DNA of 64,000 bases. Origin: Pisolithus tinctorius. Taxonomy: Eukaryota > Basidiomycota > Agaricomycetes > Boletales > Pisolithaceae. Shown piece after piece: positions 34,980 through 44,582 of this stretch (positions are counted from its first letter, which is position 1; every line of letters starts with the position of its first letter). Under the pieces are notes generated by a model. The model was not told where the DNA came from and did not search any database. It worked only from the letters and a program-made list of their open reading frames with translations. A program made the position numbers and the translations under genes. Location: assembly GCA_024663395.1 (NCBI GenBank), contig JANFAH010000008.1:1798001-1862000 (forward strand). The letters run 5' to 3'.

Positions 34980-36235
34980 TAAATACCATATTTTCTCTAG
35001 AGATCTCAGTGTCTTTCTGGGGAGGGGCCCCTCCAGGATGCCTGAGGTCTCAGTTCCACTTGGAACATTTGCTCTGTAACTTAGTCCTGTATTTTTCTTG
35101 GCTGTGTATTTGCTCAATCCTGTATTTTCTGGGCTGTGTATTTGGTTGGTCAATCCTTGTAGTTGCTAGGCTGTGTAACATGAATTGCCCCCATGCTGCT
35201 TGATTTTTTGAAGTTGTGTAACCCTAACCCTAACCCTAGCAAAGGACATGCACTGGGCAAAGTAGAAATCCCACCACCCTGGTGATTGAGTCAAAGGGTA
35301 AACCTGAGGGTCAGATAAGTGTGAAATCTAAGGGATCCATACCACATGGGGTGGGTGTGAGGTTGTGTGTAAGTAGTAGGCAAATGGGTATGGCATAGGC
35401 CAAAGACTTGGGACCCAAGACCAAGGTAATCAATCCATTGGTCTAAGCTCATGTCCAATCCATTGGGTCTAACCTCTACCATACTGGACCATACCTGTCA
35501 GTCTTTGGATTACTGGCACTTGGGATCTTTGTGTTGGCTGTGCATACCTACATTGTAGCCTGCATTGCTTGTTGGTAGTACATACATATGTTGGTAACTC
35601 ATGTGGTAGATACCTCAGTTTGAATATCAACTGTAATACCTCTATAGGTCTTCTTTATCAGCCTTCTGTCAGGACTTGTACAAGGACACTGCTACATAAC
35701 ATGTCAACTACAGAGCAGGTCCACTTTGTGTTCAGTATCATTTGATCAACTTCATAACATCTCAGCTGTAATGTCCCACCCTTGGTACTGCATTGGTACT
35801 TGTCAGTGAGCATCAGCAGATCCCTAGAGCTTTATACCCCCCTTGGGTGAGAGGATCAGTTCACCTGATAAGAGACTTTAAAAGAAAACAAGCAGATAGA
35901 CAACTAAGTGCAGAATGTTAGATTAGGATCAAACATGAAGAATGGAGACATGGAAAGAGACTGTCAAGATTGGTTGCTTCTAGGGACAAAGGGGGGGGGG
36001 TTCCACAACACTTAGTGATGAATGCTGATGTGGTACTGGCTACTGGGGGTCACAGCCAAAAGGTGCCTAGTGGTGAAGGGAGACCTGCTGAAAGGCCAAA
36101 AAGCAAGTAATGTGGAGGGGGCTTACTCTGTATGTTGCCATGCTATCTTGCAATGCTCTCATACAAGTTTTGACAGAAAGCTGAAGGTACCAAAATTGAA
36201 CCTCTTATTGGTGTGGGTATGTGCATCTCCCAGTG
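34980..36235. other. Interior of the 3-kb DNA element, non-coding
   Basis: AT-rich and CG-poor. Apart from the telomere-like tract at 35221-35238 and a run of G at about 35991-36000 I see only short frames and no domain. Confidence 0.5.
35221..35238. repeat. Interstitial telomere-like tract
   Basis: Three units of ACCCTA in tandem, the complement of the TTAGGG telomere repeat common in fungi. A shorter two-unit version is at 56187-56196 inside LTR-C. Confidence 0.8.
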
Positions 36236-36670
36236 AGGTCAGCCAACCCCACTTGCAGGAGGTGGGTGCATCCTCCCAACAGGTCGGCCGACCCCACTTC
36301 CAGGCACTGGGTCCACCCTCCAGCCAGGTTGGCCTAACCCACTTCCAGGCAGTGGGTCCACCCTCCAGCCAGGTTGGCTGACCCCACTTTCAGGAGGTGG
36401 GTCCACCCTCCAGCCAGGTCGGCTGACCCCACTTTCAGGAGGTGGGTCCACCCTCCAGCCAGGTCAGCTGACCCCACTTCCAGGCAGTGGGTCCACCCTC
36501 CAGCCAGGTCGGCCAACCCCACTTTCAGGCAGTGGGTCTGCCCTCCAGCCAGGTTGGCCGACCCCACTTCCAGGCACTGGGTCACCCTCCAAACAGGTTG
36601 GCCGACCCCACTTCCAGGCACTGGGTCCACCCTCCAAACAGGTCGGCTGACCCCACTTCCACACACTGGC
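36236..36670. repeat. 45-bp minisatellite, right end of the 3-kb DNA element
   Basis: Nine to ten units of CAGGTYGGCYGACCCCACTT-CCAGGCAGTGGGTCCACCCTCCAGC, with small unit-to-unit differences. Open frames over it (36374-36766 and others) are repeat artefacts. Confidence 0.9.
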
Positions 36671-36778
36671 CTACCCACCTTTGGGCACCATTGGCCAACA
36701 TCGGTTAGTCCCACTTTTAGGACAAAATGTACATGTCAGATGACCCACTTTCAGGCCTACAGGTGACTGAAGGGTCTG

Positions 36779-38099
36779 CTTAATAGATCCTCAACTACCA
36801 ACAATGATGAATGATGACAGATAGACCCATTCATGGGGCCTCAACTGTTGACAATGAGTTATGATTACTTCTGACTTCTGGATTCTGGACTTGATTCTTG
36901 ATTGGTTTGTAGCTAAGTACAGGGGGTTTATACACTGTAGGGGGAGCACAGCCTGTGACAAACAAGGCACAAATGCTTGGTAAGTAATGACTATGCAATG
37001 TGCTAAGCAATGAGTAATCAATGATGAGTAAGTGAGAAACAAAAAGCAAGCAAAGAGGATCAGTAAGTATTGGCAATGAATGGGTCAAGGACAGTCAATA
37101 TATCAAAGCACAAGTCAAAGAATGTCAAAAACCAAGTAAGTGCACTGGTATCACATTAAGGGGTGGTGATGCATGTCAAGCCTTGGCAGAGATATCACTG
37201 GACCAAAAGCAGAATGACAGATGGGGAAGTATTAAATCCAGAAATGGATGGCATGAGTCAGGTGTCAAAGGGCTTGGGTGTTGGGGGTATGTGGAGTAAC
37301 AGGAGCATAGGTGATCATGTCCCCCACACACATCCTCTCAGTGAAGTTAATAAATACTTCATGAACAAGGCTCTGACAGAGGAGAGGAAGAAGGGGGGAA
37401 TCTTCTGCTGGATCTTGCAACAAGATGGCAAGATGCACATCATACTCATCATGGATGTGATCAGGGAGACTGGAGAACAGCAGAGTATGCTGTAGCTGTT
37501 GCAGTCTGGGGAGAATGATGGATGAGATTGGAATAAAGACATTGCAGTGAGCAGGGAGGAATGATCCATATGCTTCATCAGGTGGGGGGACTGAAACATC
37601 CACATAAGACCTTTCCAACTGAGTGACAGACCTGACACAACCAAAGAAAATCCTTCTGGATGTCATACTGATGAGGAGAACATGCTGACCAAGCTGGATC
37701 AGCTGAGTTGGGGCTGATGATGATAAAATTTACCAGGGGGCTTCAGGACAGAAGCTGGTAAGAACACCTGGTGGATATACATAGCCACTGTCTCTAGCAA
37801 ATGAGACAAGTGAGATGATTGACATGGAGGTGGTCATATCTGATGGACCTAACAAAATGAGTGTCTGATGGATGGAGTGCTGTAGAGATGTGTATGGTGT
37901 GGGGATCCTTTCCAAACTTGGAAAGCAGGATTGCATGGCTGAGCACTATAAGCAAGTGGGGAATGAAGTTGGTATCTTTGGAAATGGTGGAGATATGATG
38001 AAAACCAGAATACCATACACAGGTGCTAAGAATTTTTGACAGGTGCTTAACTTGCTTCCTCTTTTCTCTCTAGCACTGACAACTCATTCTTGTGTGAAG
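36779..38099 (-). repeat. Old LTR-A, right part
   Basis: Continuation of the LTR-A copy from 21158-22224. Holds the decayed U3 frames (37265-37666 reads RSYVDVSVPPPDEAYGSF; 37730-37936 reads SFARDSGYVYPPG). Ends abruptly at 38099 (TGTGTGAAG), where a copia LTR begins. Confidence 0.85.
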
Positions 38100-38454
38100 T
38101 GTTGAAATTGCCACTGGTTCTAGAATTGATAGTAAGCAGCATTACACATGCTCAGTCAGCTTACTTCACTATGACATTACTTACTCCACTTCATTCCATG
38201 ATGTTCTGTGAGATTCATTACTATACATAGTAGGTGCTATTGTTACTTTCCATATATGCTACTTGGTCTGTGCATAGACCTACATGTATATATACTTGGG
38301 GTGTTCTCCCCTTATAATCATTGAACAATCTACTGTTCTTTCTCACTTGTACATGAGCCTCACTCAGAACTACTACTCTCAAATCAATGCTCTATCTCAT
38401 AATAAGGCAAGTGCCCTGTCTTAGCTCTTGTCCTTTATCCCATTTCCTCTGCCA
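38100..38454 (+). repeat. Ty1/copia LTR with half-tRNA primer-binding site
   Basis: TGTTGAAATTGCC to CTCTGCCA, 355 bp. Three bases later comes GGTTATGGGCCC (38458-38469), complementary to the anticodon arm of initiator tRNA-Met, the half-tRNA primer used by copia-type elements. The interior and 3' LTR are not present, so the element is truncated. It interrupts old LTR-A. Confidence 0.75.
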
Positions 38455-39070
38455 ATAGGTTATGGGCCCTGATGTCTAGTTAGTGAGCTATTGTTGATAA
38501 GGACAATTGCTAGTCACTGTTGATGAATATATCAGCATGCCTTTCAATGGCCTAGATGTGCTAGGATGGTATGTTGTCACCATTGTGTTGTCACTTCTTG
38601 CAGGCTGTTATCAGTCCATTTTATTAGTTCACTATGGAGAGTTTGGTGTAGGGGATATGAACAGGTTGTTTGTCATCTCCAGTGCATTCTGGATGACAGT
38701 CCTAGGTCTACCAACATGGATCCAGCTGTATAATCAATGGATCATCCACCATGAACAACATGAAATACTCACTGCCTTTGCTGCTCTTGGTGAAGCTCAC
38801 AGGGTACTCTGCCTCCCTCACAATGTCATTCAATTTCTGCCTCCTCATTATTCACTTCATGCTTTGCCTGATTGAGATGACAAGGTAGATCTAGATCCCA
38901 TATTGCTGTACATGGCTGACAGTGCAGCTGATCCTGTTGCTCCTCACCATGCACCAACTCCTCAGCCAGAGGATGTTGATATGATGAATGAAGCTCTCAC
39001 TGAGGCTAATGCCTTTGTTGCTGAGACCAATCTTGTGGTTGCTCAGGATCTCACTGAGTTCAATTTGCTT
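38455..39070 (+). other. Remnant open frames of unknown origin
   Basis: 38507-38875 codes 122 codons with hydrophobic segments (VVTIVLSLLAGCYQSILLV; MTVLGLPTWIQLY) and could be part of a membrane protein. 38903-39072 reads PTPQPEDVDMMNEALTEA... and is cut by the 39073 insertion. No copia Gag or Pol domain is visible. Family not recognised. Confidence 0.3.
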
Positions 39071-39209
39071 TACAGCACTTTGCAAAAAGGTTGACAGTAA
39101 TGCATGACAACAGATTAGATAATAAATAAAACATCTTGAGCCACTGCCCCATGTCACTGCACATTCTAGTAAATCATACCTTGGCTTTGTATCAGAACAT
39201 ATCACAGAA

Positions 39210-41300
39210 ATGGCTACTTCAATCTTTACAGACTCATTCTCAGATGACTATGACAACACTGATATTGTTCCACCTACTGTCAAGATAGCTGGATCTAGCC
39301 CTCTCGAAGATGCAGCTGTTCAGGTAAGTGAGCTGCCACTGCTGGCACCTGTTGTTCCAAAGAAGAGGGGCCGACCCTCAAAGAAATCACTACCAACAGC
39401 TGTAGAAGGTTAGTAAAAACCCTGATTATGACAATGCATATCACCTGTGGCCCCAGAGCCCCCCAAGCCTGCCAATATTACCTACTTCCTCACCATTTAC
39501 TCAAAGATGGAAATGGAGAAAGGTGAGAAACAGTGGAAACCCAGCAATACCTTTCTCCAGTTGAAGCCTGACCTTGAGTGGGACACTATCAAGGCACAAC
39601 TCCTTGAGAAGATCTCACAAGCACTACAACCAAAAATTATCAGTTACACTGACTATGACATTACTTGGGTTGTTCCATGCTACCAGGGCTCCCATATGCA
39701 GCTTCAAACTGAAGATGACTACAAATTCTTGCTGATGCATGCACTGAAACCAAAGGAGCCTGCTGTCAATATCAAGATTGAAGTGAAGCTGATCAAGGTA
39801 TGTATACAATGTGGATATCTCAATATATGCATGAATTTACTATGCATATAGAAGAGAAAAACAAAGTCTAATGATGAATCAGGAACCAAGAACCAGACAG
39901 ATGACAGTGATAGTGATGATAGTGATGATAGCAGTGACAGATGTTACAAGAAGGCAAAGAAGTCAAAGGTTTGCCATATGGTGCAATTGAGGTGGTTGTG
40001 ATTGCTAATTATTTGTAGAAAAAGCACCAGCAGGGTAAGAAGAACACAGAGACAACGCTGAACAAGGATATCAATGAGAAGATCAAGCTACTTTGAAACC
40101 AGTGGGAGTGTTCAAAGTCTGGGTGCTCTAGCAGTGCAGATCACTGCTTCATTCACCCTGGAAGCTCTGAGCACTTTCCACTCAGCCACAATCACTTCAC
40201 AGTCTGGGCTGCAGCATGGGTAACATATATTCTATCAGCTATATGTGTTTACTCAGGCACTAATGGAGGCTTCTAGCAATGTGGCCCACAATATACAGAC
40301 TTGGAGAAACTGCCAAGTCATGAGAAATTCAACTGTTTCCATACTGGTCAACTTGGCGAGCACTTGCCCCTCCTGCAGCAGCATATTTCTGAGTGGAACC
40401 AATCCCAGGCTGCTGTCAAGTTCAGGGTGTCCAGGTTGAGGCCAGACCAGAGACTGAAGTGGGTGCAAGGCCGAGGGGTTGGGATCAGGGAGAAGAGGCA
40501 GAGGTACAGGTGGTGGACTGTTTGGACTTAGCGACTGAGGATGCAGTGCTATTCCCTTGCATGGGTCTCAGTCTGAGTCTGAGGCTGAGATGGGATTATC
40601 AGAGTAAACTTAGTTGATTTCAGACTGAGGGGTACAGGCCAAGTACCTACGAGTTTATATACAAGTAACTATAGTACAGAGACTGGTAATGCTGGTCTCA
40701 CAAAGATTGCTAAGGTGATTGGTAAGGCAAGTATTAGTAAGGTATGACAAAGACAATGGAGACTGGGACAGGTGGACCAGGGACAGGACTGGGCAGGACT
40801 TAGCCAAAGTGACAGACACTGCAAAGCAGTGTCTACTGCGCTAGGCCAACTGGAGATATGGGACAGGCAAGGCCGAGGCCAGACTGAACGAGTGCAAGGC
40901 CAAGTCCGGCTGGGGTTGAGACATGACTATGACAGCTGCTCCAAGCACACCTGTCATCAACTTCAATATCCCACATGAGATTTTCAGCATCTTTTGTCCC
41001 CCAACTGCTACCACAACCTGGATTGCCTCCCCTACAAAGGAGGCCATCAGTACAGCCAAAAGCACCAATCATGATCTCTTACTCCCCACATCAGCAAGCC
41101 CTGGACCGCATCTTACACTCAATGAATTCTGCCTTATGTACTCACTCAGCAACAGTGTCCATCAGAAGCTTGATGAAAATGGATATATGACTTCAAACAC
41201 AATCACATACATTCACATCTCCGAACTCAAGGAAATGGGGTTCAAACATGGTGAAATTGCTGCAATGAAAGATGCTGTCAGGCAATGGGCAATGGTTTGA
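39210..41300 (+). pseudogene. Accessory gene of the Tc1/IS630 element: AT-hook, Cys/His and SAM-like protein
   Basis: Exons 39210-39408, 39457-39797, 39852-39968, 40019-40219, 40257-40413 and 40940-41300, with GT-AG introns; the last two are one exon split by solo LTR-B. Product order: acidic N-terminus; AT-hook KKRGRPSKK; a conserved globular part (ITYFLTIYSKMEMEKG, TDYDITWVVP); Ser/Asp then Lys-rich stretch (possible nuclear signal); a Cys/His region WECSKSGCSSSADHCFIH with LSHNHF; C-terminal SAM-like domain (LTLNEFCLMYSLSNSVHQKL, HISELKEMGFKHGEIAAMK). I recall similar multi-copy proteins of unknown function in Agaricomycetes, without a database check. This copy is dead: TGA at 40094-40096 (an Arg site, CGA to TGA), a shift near 40285, and the LTR. 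Role unknown; DNA binding next to the transposase is an inference. Confidence 0.75.
40414..40934 (-). repeat. Solo LTR-B with 5-bp target duplication
   Basis: 521 bp, TGTCAAGTTCAGG to GACTATGACA, flanked by GCTGC (40409-40413 and 40935-40939). Removing it and one GCTGC rejoins the host frame exactly (SQA-A-PSTPV), so its boundaries are certain. It keeps some CG, so it is younger than the transposon it sits in. Confidence 0.93.
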
Positions 41301-41415
41301 CCATTCATACATAGAATTTCGTGCAGGGATTGTACAGTATTTCTGCTTTTGATACCATGTATTACTAGTAACTTGGACAGATGAACAGTAACAAACTACA
41401 TGATGTGTGCTCAGG

Positions 41416-42485
41416 TCAGAAATAACCACTATGAATGAAATACCCAGCAGCATCGGACAGTGTGATGATGCTCATAGCAGTGTACATGTCAAAGACTATT
41501 CCATCCCCAGCAGCTAGAATGTCCCCATTGTGGTGAACAAATGATTTGATTTTTGAGAATGCCTCTTCAATACATAGGGTTCAAGTCAGGAGAATAGGGA
41601 GGAAGATACTCAAGCCAAACACCTGGAACTAGTTAGTGCTGAACAGACCACATAAGGACTAGATACTATCACAAACCAGCATCATGAATGAGCTGTTCAA
41701 CTTCCTCATTGTGATGGATACTTGCATTGTCCATCACAAGAACAGAAAGTGGACCAGGGTAAGGTGAACACAGTGGTAACTGGGACAGATTGGTGAGTAG
41801 GATCAAAGACATAGAGCAGAAAGTCACATACAACATCATGCTCCAGAAAATCAAGGAACTTCACAGCATTGAATGAACCCTCAACAACATTGCAGGCCAT
41901 CATCCTGTCCACTGTGAGTAATCCAACAGCAGAGAGATGATGACCATGAACAAAAACACCCCTTTTTGTTGCATGCTCACCCTTTGTAGAATGACCATTC
42001 CTCCTGAACCCCATTCTCTCATCCTTCGAAGTCTCATCAATGAAGCCAATCTCCTCTGCCTCATACTGAGACATGTGCTGAACAAACTCAGCTTGCTTAT
42101 CTTCATCCCACTCCTTGGCAATCCTCCTTAGTTTCTTGAGGGAGATGCCAACATGTACTAGTTCTCAATGGATTGTAGTATAGTGAGCTGCAATGAACCG
42201 GTTGGCCCTGAGCAGACCAAGGAGCTCATCAAGCAGCCAGGTTGGATGATGTTTGACAAGCTCGACAAGGTAGTTGATGTCATCGAAGTGTAGTGTGCAT
42301 GGGCACCCTGGAAAACTGTAGGTGACCCTGACAACATCACCTGTCTCTCTCCACAGCTTGAGGGAATGCCAAAATGTGCTCTCAGAGAAGCCAGTGCAGG
42401 CTAGGATGTCTTCAAGAGGTAGCAAGCCATGTTCGTAGAGTGCCATGGCTGCAATTTTGACATCATGACTGATCTTTTGGTACAT
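41416..42485 (-). pseudogene. Tc1/IS630-type DDE transposase
   Basis: Helix-turn-helix N-terminus (HDVKIAAMALYEHGLLPLED, GFSESTFWHSLKLWRE), then EIGFIDETSKDERMGFRRNG with the first catalytic Asp, VLVMDNASIHH with the second, and LPPYSPDLNP followed by EEAFSKIKSF with the Glu, ending DAAGYFIHSGYF at TGA 41416. This layout is typical of basidiomycete IS630-like transposases. A 49-nt intron with a CTAAC branch site near 41617-41665 restores DA-VPGVWLEYLPPY. Damage: a stop at 42165, a shift near 41790, and four extra bases (TACATA on plus, 41571-41576) that break the NPIEE codons. Antisense to, and converging on, the accessory gene. Confidence 0.85.
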
Positions 42486-42588
42486 GATTGAAAGATGCAG
42501 CTCCCACTATAGTGTAGTGACCTATTTACATTTTATTTGTTTGTATCTCAGCCACACTGCACTGTCAACCTTTTTGCAAAGCACTGTA

Positions 42589-43600
42589 ATCATCTGTTCA
42601 TCATCTTTCTAAACTTCAGGAACTAATCTATGTGCTTCTCCTATCATGAATGTCTCTTGTCATCACTAAATGAACTGAACTCAAAATTGCTGAAGATCAG
42701 GATGCCATGTATGAGGATGGAAAGTGGAGGAATTGTATGTGGTAAAGGAAATTAAAGAGTTCATCAAGGGGCTATATGTCTTAGGGTGTGCAGATTGGAA
42801 GTATGCACATGACATTACTGCCATCAAATATAACTGTGCTCTTCCTCCTGGTGAATGTGGTCCTGAAATTCTTGAGGACTATTCTCCTGCTCCACAAGTA
42901 GTAGGGAAAGTTTATGACCAACATATGGATGTCATGATTGGCAAACATACAATCACAGATGAACCAGTTATCCCTCAGGATGATATAAACCTCAAAATGG
43001 AACATGTGGGATATGTATGTTCCTGCCTTACCTGTCAAACCCACAGGAGTTGTTTCCAACACATTTTTAGATGCTATTGATGACTCCTTCAATCTTGAAG
43101 TGGAGTTAGTCACTCCTCATGTTTGCCTCCCACAATCTAACTCTCCCTACCATTGCACAATATGTCTTTGTGCAACAGCCAATCAGAGTATCTAACTGGA
43201 TGCATCCCCATGGGAACCCACACAATGGACAAACTTGAGTCATCTATCAAGGACAATTCAATTTCCCTCTGCTGAACCAGATCAGTGTAGCTGATCACAG
43301 TGGGACCTGATTTATCAGTAAGAGATACCAATGTGGCTGTACAAAATTTGGGAGAGTTACAGAATTCTGGAGGACCAGGAAATTCATGCCATACAGTCTT
43401 ACCACCTGTACATATAGTGTCTCAATTAAGTAATGCACAGCATTAATAATCCAACAAGTGTTCATCTCACTTGATGACAACTGAAGCAAAGACATTGATT
43501 GATAGCTCATTAGATAGCAATAATTGCAGGGATAATGACAGTATGCAAAAGATAGTAGGAAAAAAGGAGTGTCAATGTGCATGAGATGATTATGAAAAAA
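42589..43600 (+). other. Degraded coding-like sequence, unknown family
   Basis: 42724-43080 (reads VVKEIKEFIKGLYVLGCADWKYAHD...) and, one frame on, 43004-43195 (PVKPTGVVSNTFLDAIDDSF...) look like pieces of one protein with an indel near 43014. They may belong with the 38503-39072 frames as one locus split by the transposon. I do not recognise it. Confidence 0.3.
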
Positions 43601-43689
43601 GGTACTGTGCAAAACATATTTGGATGTGGTATGTGCTCAAAAAAAGTCAAAGTCACCAGTCCAATATGCATGGTACTAACAAGAAAATT

Positions 43690-44580
43690 CTAATACCTAG
43701 TGTGGCCACCTTTAGCTGTGAGAAGAGCCTAAACATGCTCCAGCATGCTGTCATAGAGTGAAGTAATGTAGCTTTCTTTGATGCTCTCCCACTCCTCAAC
43801 TATGGCATTCCATAAGCCTGCAACATTTGATGGCAGGGTGGTCTGAGTGCACACACAACATTCCAAATAGTGCCAAATGTATTCAATAATATTCATATTG
43901 GGGCTCTGTGGAGGCCAGTCAAGTGTGTTGAGCTTCTTGCTGCTGAACCACTGGGTGGTGAGCTTTGAAGTATGCTTCAGATTGTTGTCTTGTTGAAAAT
44001 AAACATTTTTCTTCTTCATTCCAAGGTCACTGAGGGTTCCCAAAAACTTGTCCTGCAGGATTTTGACATAGAGTTTTGCATCCATATGACCTTCAATGTG
44101 GCCCAGTGGCTGTGACGCACCCCCACACCATGATGCTGTGTCCACTGTGTTTCACTGCCTTCCTGGTGTAGCATGCATCAAAATTGTCCCCATGCTTCCT
44201 CCAACACCATTCACAGCCATCTGACCCAAAATGATTGAATTTAGATTCATCCAAGAAGACAACAGTCTTCCAATTTTCTGCTGTCCAGTCAGCATGGGCC
44301 TTTGCCCACTTAAATCACCTTTTCTTATGAGCATCAGTCAAAAGAGGCTTCAGGCAATGTACATAGGCCTTTAGGCCACATGCACATAGCCTTTGTCAGA
44401 TTGTTTTGGCATTAAATTCTGGGAAAAACTACCTTTGAAGGTCAGCAACACCATGTGCCTTCTCCTGGGCAAGAAGTCAGGCTGCATGACAAGTGTCATT
44501 CAAAGTGAATAGATGTGGGTGACCTGATTTGGGCTTGATAGCATAGTAATCTTCAGATTTAGCATAAGAACTAAAGATGT
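43690..44580 (-). pseudogene. Second Tc1-type transposase, decayed
   Basis: From the right: AHGVADLQ...GLKAYVHCLKPLLTDAHKK, KWAKAHADWTAENWK, FLDESKFNHFGSDG (first Asp intact here), IMVWGCVTA, YFQQDNNLKHTSK, LDWPPQSPNMNIIEYIW, EEWESIKESYITSLYDS and ...TAKGGHTRY at TAG 43690. Clearly the same family as the 9407-11955 copy, about two thirds identical by eye. Several frameshifts and a late TAG. The left terminus is probably TA-CTGTGCAAAAC at 43603. Confidence 0.85.
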
Positions 44581-44582
44581 GT

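Larger units (their letters stand above)
22225..36778. mobile_element. DNA element with long terminal inverted repeats built of minisatellite, about 3.0 kb without the gypsy insertion
   Basis: After setting aside the gypsy element (22268-33773), the two ends are complementary over about 200 bp: both read TTCAGTCACYTGTARGCC, then AAAGTGGGTCATCYGACATG, TACATTTTGTCC and GGGACTAACCGA, and then enter 45-bp tandem units. Flanks are CTTAATG (22218-22224) and CTTAATA (36779-36785), a 6-7 bp target duplication inside an old LTR-A. No transposase is seen. Long repeat-rich termini resemble MULE-like or foldback elements, but the superfamily cannot be settled from this copy. Confidence 0.7.
39073..42586. 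mobile_element. Tc1/IS630-type transposon with a second gene
   Basis: Ends are 26-bp inverted repeats, CAGYRCTTTGCAAAAAGG followed by TTGACAGT, with TA on each side (39071-39072 and 42587-42588), the Tc1/mariner/IS630 signature. Inside are two convergent genes, transposase on minus (42485-41416) and an AT-hook/SAM-like gene on plus (39210-41300). Each starts within about 100-140 bp of an inverted repeat and their stops are 115 bp apart, leaving no room for an unrelated insertion. A solo LTR-B (40414-40934) is a later insertion. Without it the element is about 2.99 kb. Confidence 0.82.

Noticed and set aside
36236..36766. Several overlapping frames with repeated Pro/Ser/Gly peptides
   Set aside because: They translate a 45-bp minisatellite, which leaves frames open simply because 45 is a multiple of three.
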